Origin: CAYJBH01 sp964371365
GTDB taxonomy: Bacteria; Bacillota; Clostridia; Oscillospirales; Ruminococcaceae
Direction: 5' to 3'
Assembly (NCBI GenBank): GCA_964371365.1
Contig: CAYJMO010000051.1
Span: 1 to 16,363, forward strand
DNA length: 16,363 nucleotides
Below are positions 13,918 through 16,363 of this stretch, piece after piece. The notes under the pieces are model-generated. The model searched no databases and was not told where the DNA came from. It was given only the letters and a program-made list of their open reading frames with translations. A program made the position numbers and the translations under genes. Each line of letters opens with the position of its first letter. The stretch's first letter is position 1.

Positions 13918-16065
13918 GTGAAAGGGTATGTTGTGTTTTCTAATGACAATATAAGTAATACTACTTTTGTAAATACCGAGAGGATTGTCGGCGATAACTG
14001 CCTTGTGGTGAAGATGCTGTACAGCACGATTGCAAACGGGCTGGTAACCTCTATTGACAGCACAAAGGCGGAGGGGTTGCCCGGGGTTGTTCGGGTTTTC
14101 ACCTGCCTTGGTGTGCCGGAGCGGAGCTATTTTTGCTCTGATGTCGCCGCCAATCGCCGTCACCCTGCCGACAAGATGCTTTTAAGCCGTCGTGTATTGC
14201 ACTACGGCGAGCCGGTAGCCGCAGTGGTAGCGGTGGATGAACGCTCGGCGAAAAAAGCTCTTTCGTTTATCAAGGTTTCTTATAACGAATATTCACCTAT
14301 ATTAAATCCGGGCGATACCGGGGAGAGTGACATACAAAATCATGTCGCAGGTAATCTGCGCGCTCACATTGAATATACTCTCGGCGAGATGTCGAAAGAG
14401 GAGACAAAGACATACTCTTCTTGCTATAACGTCGGCTCGACTTTGCTCGATGAGAATAATGGTTGTCATTGTTATATGGACGAGGAACGACTGACGGTGG
14501 TCAGCGATGCAAATGCGTACGCTGTAAGGCTTGCGGTCGGTGCGGCGTGCGACCTGCCGCTCTCACGCGTTTCGGTTAAGGGTCGGGGGAGCGTCGACAA
14601 AATTGTACATGAACCGCTATGTGCCTATATCTGCCTTGCCTTGAACGGGCAACCGGTGAAGATTTTGGCGGACGATCGACGTATGTTTCGTGCCCCTTTC
14701 CGCTTTAAACTACAAAGTGCACTCAGCTCGAACGGAACCTTTGTCGGGCGGGAACTTGCATTAAAAACCACCGGTGGCGCATATTCCGTCGATGTTGAAG
14801 ATGCGGCGGCAAATGCCACCAACCTATTCCGTCAACTCTACTCGGCACATGGCTCGGTCAGTGCAAAGGCGGACACCTATCTTACGACCACCCCCACTGC
14901 ATTCGCCGGTGAGGGATTCGGTCATGCCGCGGCACTCTTTGCCATCGAAAGCCACATGGACGACATTGCATTTGACATGGGTGTCGACCCTATGCTGCTT
15001 CGCATAAAAAACTGTATTCGTGCCGGATATAACGACCCTCTTGACAACATTACCGCCTCCGGCTATGCGCTGGATAGGTGTATCATACGCGGACGAGAAC
15101 TCACAGACTGGGACACAAAGCAAAAACTCTACGCCGAGGGAACAGGCGATGTTCGCAAGGGACTTGGCATGGCTATATTCAGTTATAACGACACCCGTCG
15201 TCAGCCTGCCGTCGCCACCGTCAAACTAACGCTTGGTTCGGACGGCAGTATGAGCGTGAATTTAGGGCGCTCCGCCGACAGCTACGAACGCAAACTCTAC
15301 ACCAAATTTATTGTCGACGCTCTCGGCATAAAAGAGCAGTCGATCGGCTTCGTGTCGGGTGATGGCTCGGCGCCGGATGCAGGGCAATACACCACCTCTT
15401 TTGCCATAAAAGATGCCATCGCTCTGTTGAAAAGTCGGCTTATCGACCACGCTAACCTTATTATGGGGTGTGACATAGCCACCCCCGAGATTAAGGACGG
15501 CATTTTGCTTGACACCCAGAACGATCATCGGGTGACCTCAATCACCGACATAGCGTTTCACGCCCATCAAAACGGCATGATTTTGAGTGCCGAGGCTACC
15601 TGCAACAGGCAAAACAGTGTCCTTTCGTTTGGTGCCGCATTTGCAGAGGTCACCGTCAACATTTCGCTTTGCAGTGTCACACTCAACCGTCTGATTGTGA
15701 TAATTGATAGCGGTAAGGTTCACCTGCCGGACGAGGCGAGAGAGATTACTCTTGAAATGATGTTGTCCGCCGTCGATTATACCTTGGGTGAGGAGCTTAG
15801 CATAAACATGCAAAACGGCTCATTCGCTAATACTCAAACCGGCAAAGGGTTTGACCTTGAAGAGTGTCGGATGGAGGTGGAGTTTGTAGACGTGCAGGAG
15901 AGCAATTCCGCATTCGGAGATAAACCCCTCGGAGATGCGGCATTCCTGCCGGTAGCTCCGGCTGTCCGTAACGCAATCTTCAACGCAACCGGAATTAAAT
16001 TCAGCACCCTACCCATCACCTCAAAACAACTGTTTGTGGAGTTTAAAAAGGCGGGAATGATATAA
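13918..16065 (+). CDS. Xanthine dehydrogenase/aldehyde oxidase family large (molybdopterin) subunit, divergent
   Basis: From GTG 13918 the product has 715 residues. The N-terminal hammerhead domain ends in DKMLLSRRVLHYGEPVAAVVAVDE (86-109), and the molybdopterin-binding domains follow. ESHMDDIAFDMGVDPMLLRIKNC (344-366), FGAAFAEVTV (571-580) and LPVAPAVRNAIFNATGIKF...LPIT (677-700) are clear family landmarks. Normal members hydroxylate purines, aldehydes or heterocycles using a Mo-pterin. Here several functional motifs are changed: GGFGGK is replaced by KGRGSVDK (221-228), the RGFG arginine is lost in FAGEGFG (329-335), GQG is absent around 448-456, and the catalytic Glu of GEPP is D673 in GDAA. 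No FAD or 2Fe-2S subunit gene adjoins it. It may be an altered enzyme or a non-catalytic homologue. There is no frameshift, so selection has kept it open. Confidence 0.85.
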   Translation: MKGYVVFSNDNISNTTFVNTERIVGDNCLVVKMLYSTIANGLVTSIDSTKAEGLPGVVRVFTCLGVPERSYFCSDVAANRRHPADKMLLSRRVLHYGEPVAAVVAVDERSAKKALSFIKVSYNEYSPILNPGDTGESDIQNHVAGNLRAHIEYTLGEMSKEETKTYSSCYNVGSTLLDENNGCHCYMDEERLTVVSDANAYAVRLAVGAACDLPLSRVSVKGRGSVDKIVHEPLCAYICLALNGQPVKILADDRRMFRAPFRFKLQSALSSNGTFVGRELALKTTGGAYSVDVEDAAANATNLFRQLYSAHGSVSAKADTYLTTTPTAFAGEGFGHAAALFAIESHMDDIAFDMGVDPMLLRIKNCIRAGYNDPLDNITASGYALDRCIIRGRELTDWDTKQKLYAEGTGDVRKGLGMAIFSYNDTRRQPAVATVKLTLGSDGSMSVNLGRSADSYERKLYTKFIVDALGIKEQSIGFVSGDGSAPDAGQYTTSFAIKDAIALLKSRLIDHANLIMGCDIATPEIKDGILLDTQNDHRVTSITDIAFHAHQNGMILSAEATCNRQNSVLSFGAAFAEVTVNISLCSVTLNRLIVIIDSGKVHLPDEAREITLEMMLSAVDYTLGEELSINMQNGSFANTQTGKGFDLEECRMEVEFVDVQESNSAFGDKPLGDAAFLPVAPAVRNAIFNATGIKFSTLPITSKQLFVEFKKAGMI

Positions 16066-16329
16066 GACTTATAACTTATGATGAAGGGCGAATGACTATG
16101 GTACGAAGCTTAATGCATTTCGATTTAAGTATATTTGGTCTATTTGATAAATACGGTGTAAATTGGTGTGTGTTTTGTCAGACCTTCACCATTCACACTT
16201 AGCCAATCTCCCAACGAGAGGTTATGAGCATACCCAGTAGCACAGCCTGCCACATATCCTGCCCGGCAAAACAAATCAACTCTAAAGCATCTACACAGCT
16301 CACCCAACCCACCCAAAAAGGAAACCGTA
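16066..16329. other. Intergenic stretch with no supported gene
   Basis: These 264 bases hold no convincing gene or RNA. A 34-codon frame (16098-16202) has a possible AAGGG site but no recognisable product. An imperfect inverted repeat links GTGTAAATTGGTG (from about 16156) with CACCATTCACAC (about 16187-16198), about 11 pairs with a bulge and a mismatch. The + strand becomes noticeably C-rich and G-poor after 16180, unlike the genes around it. No riboswitch consensus or terminator was recognised. Confidence 0.5.
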
Positions 16330-16363
16330 ATGTTTGACATTGAGACAATTTTATATCCCAAAA
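16330..16363 (+). CDS. Start of an unidentified gene cut by the right edge
   Basis: An ATG at 16330 is preceded, at 7 bases, by a strong AAAAAGGA ribosome site (about 16315-16322). The frame stays open for the 11 codons left in the window (MFDIETILYPK). This is enough to call a probable start but not to identify the protein. Confidence 0.5.
   Translation, partial: MFDIETILYPK

Noticed and set aside
16098..16202. 34-codon + strand frame after a possible AAGGG site
   Set aside because: Too short, with no recognised homologue or context; kept only as a possibility in the intergenic entry.
16140..16361. 73-codon - strand frame at the right edge
   Set aside because: No ribosome site or recognisable domain, and it overlaps the better-supported + strand start at 16330.

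Overview
The window reads as a Bacillota (Clostridia-like) chromosome segment of intermediate GC. All recognisable genes lie on the + strand with short gaps or small overlaps, strong AGGAGG-type ribosome sites, and gene types common in anaerobic Clostridia: M42 peptidases, an AEC transporter, a CD1871A-type CXXC mini-protein and a TlpA lipoprotein. A run of ten Ns inside dcd points to a scaffolded draft, perhaps metagenomic, assembly. No rRNA, tRNA, CRISPR array, insertion sequence or phage gene was seen, and no convincing rho-independent terminator.

Layout. 1-836: C-terminal part of a leucine-rich-repeat protein entering from the left edge. 853-3519: housekeeping genes, namely serS (seryl-tRNA synthetase), a NYN + OST-HTH RNA-associated protein, and dcd (dCTP deaminase, holding the N gap) with its own promoter overlapped by a perfect dyad. 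3542-7201: a surface-polysaccharide block with a family 2 glycosyltransferase resembling rhamnosyltransferases, then rmlA, rmlD and rmlB. These make dTDP-L-rhamnose precursors, but the epimerase gene rmlC is absent. 7234-8025: an unrecognised single-pass membrane protein. 8052-8897: a class II aldolase of the GatY/KbaY type. 8904-11907: an AEC-family carrier followed by two tandem M42 aminopeptidase genes. The first of these is broken by an out-of-frame deletion near its N-terminus; the second is intact.

12070-13825 is a compact redox operon: a TlpA-like thioredoxin lipoprotein, a 48-residue membrane peptide with a C-terminal CXXC, and a polytopic polyferredoxin of the NapH/NosR/YccM type. 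Together they look like a route for low-potential electrons from cytoplasmic Fe-S carriers across the membrane to an exported dithiol protein. It has a good promoter and a leader rich in inverted repeats.

13918-16065 encodes a xanthine-dehydrogenase-type molybdopterin large subunit with its own promoter. Its cofactor-binding motifs and catalytic glutamate are altered, and no FAD or 2Fe-2S partner gene is present. A 264-base apparently non-coding stretch follows, then the first codons of another gene with a good ribosome site at the right edge.

The two most interesting places are the TlpA/CXXC/polyferredoxin triad and the degenerate molybdenum-hydroxylase homologue beside it.
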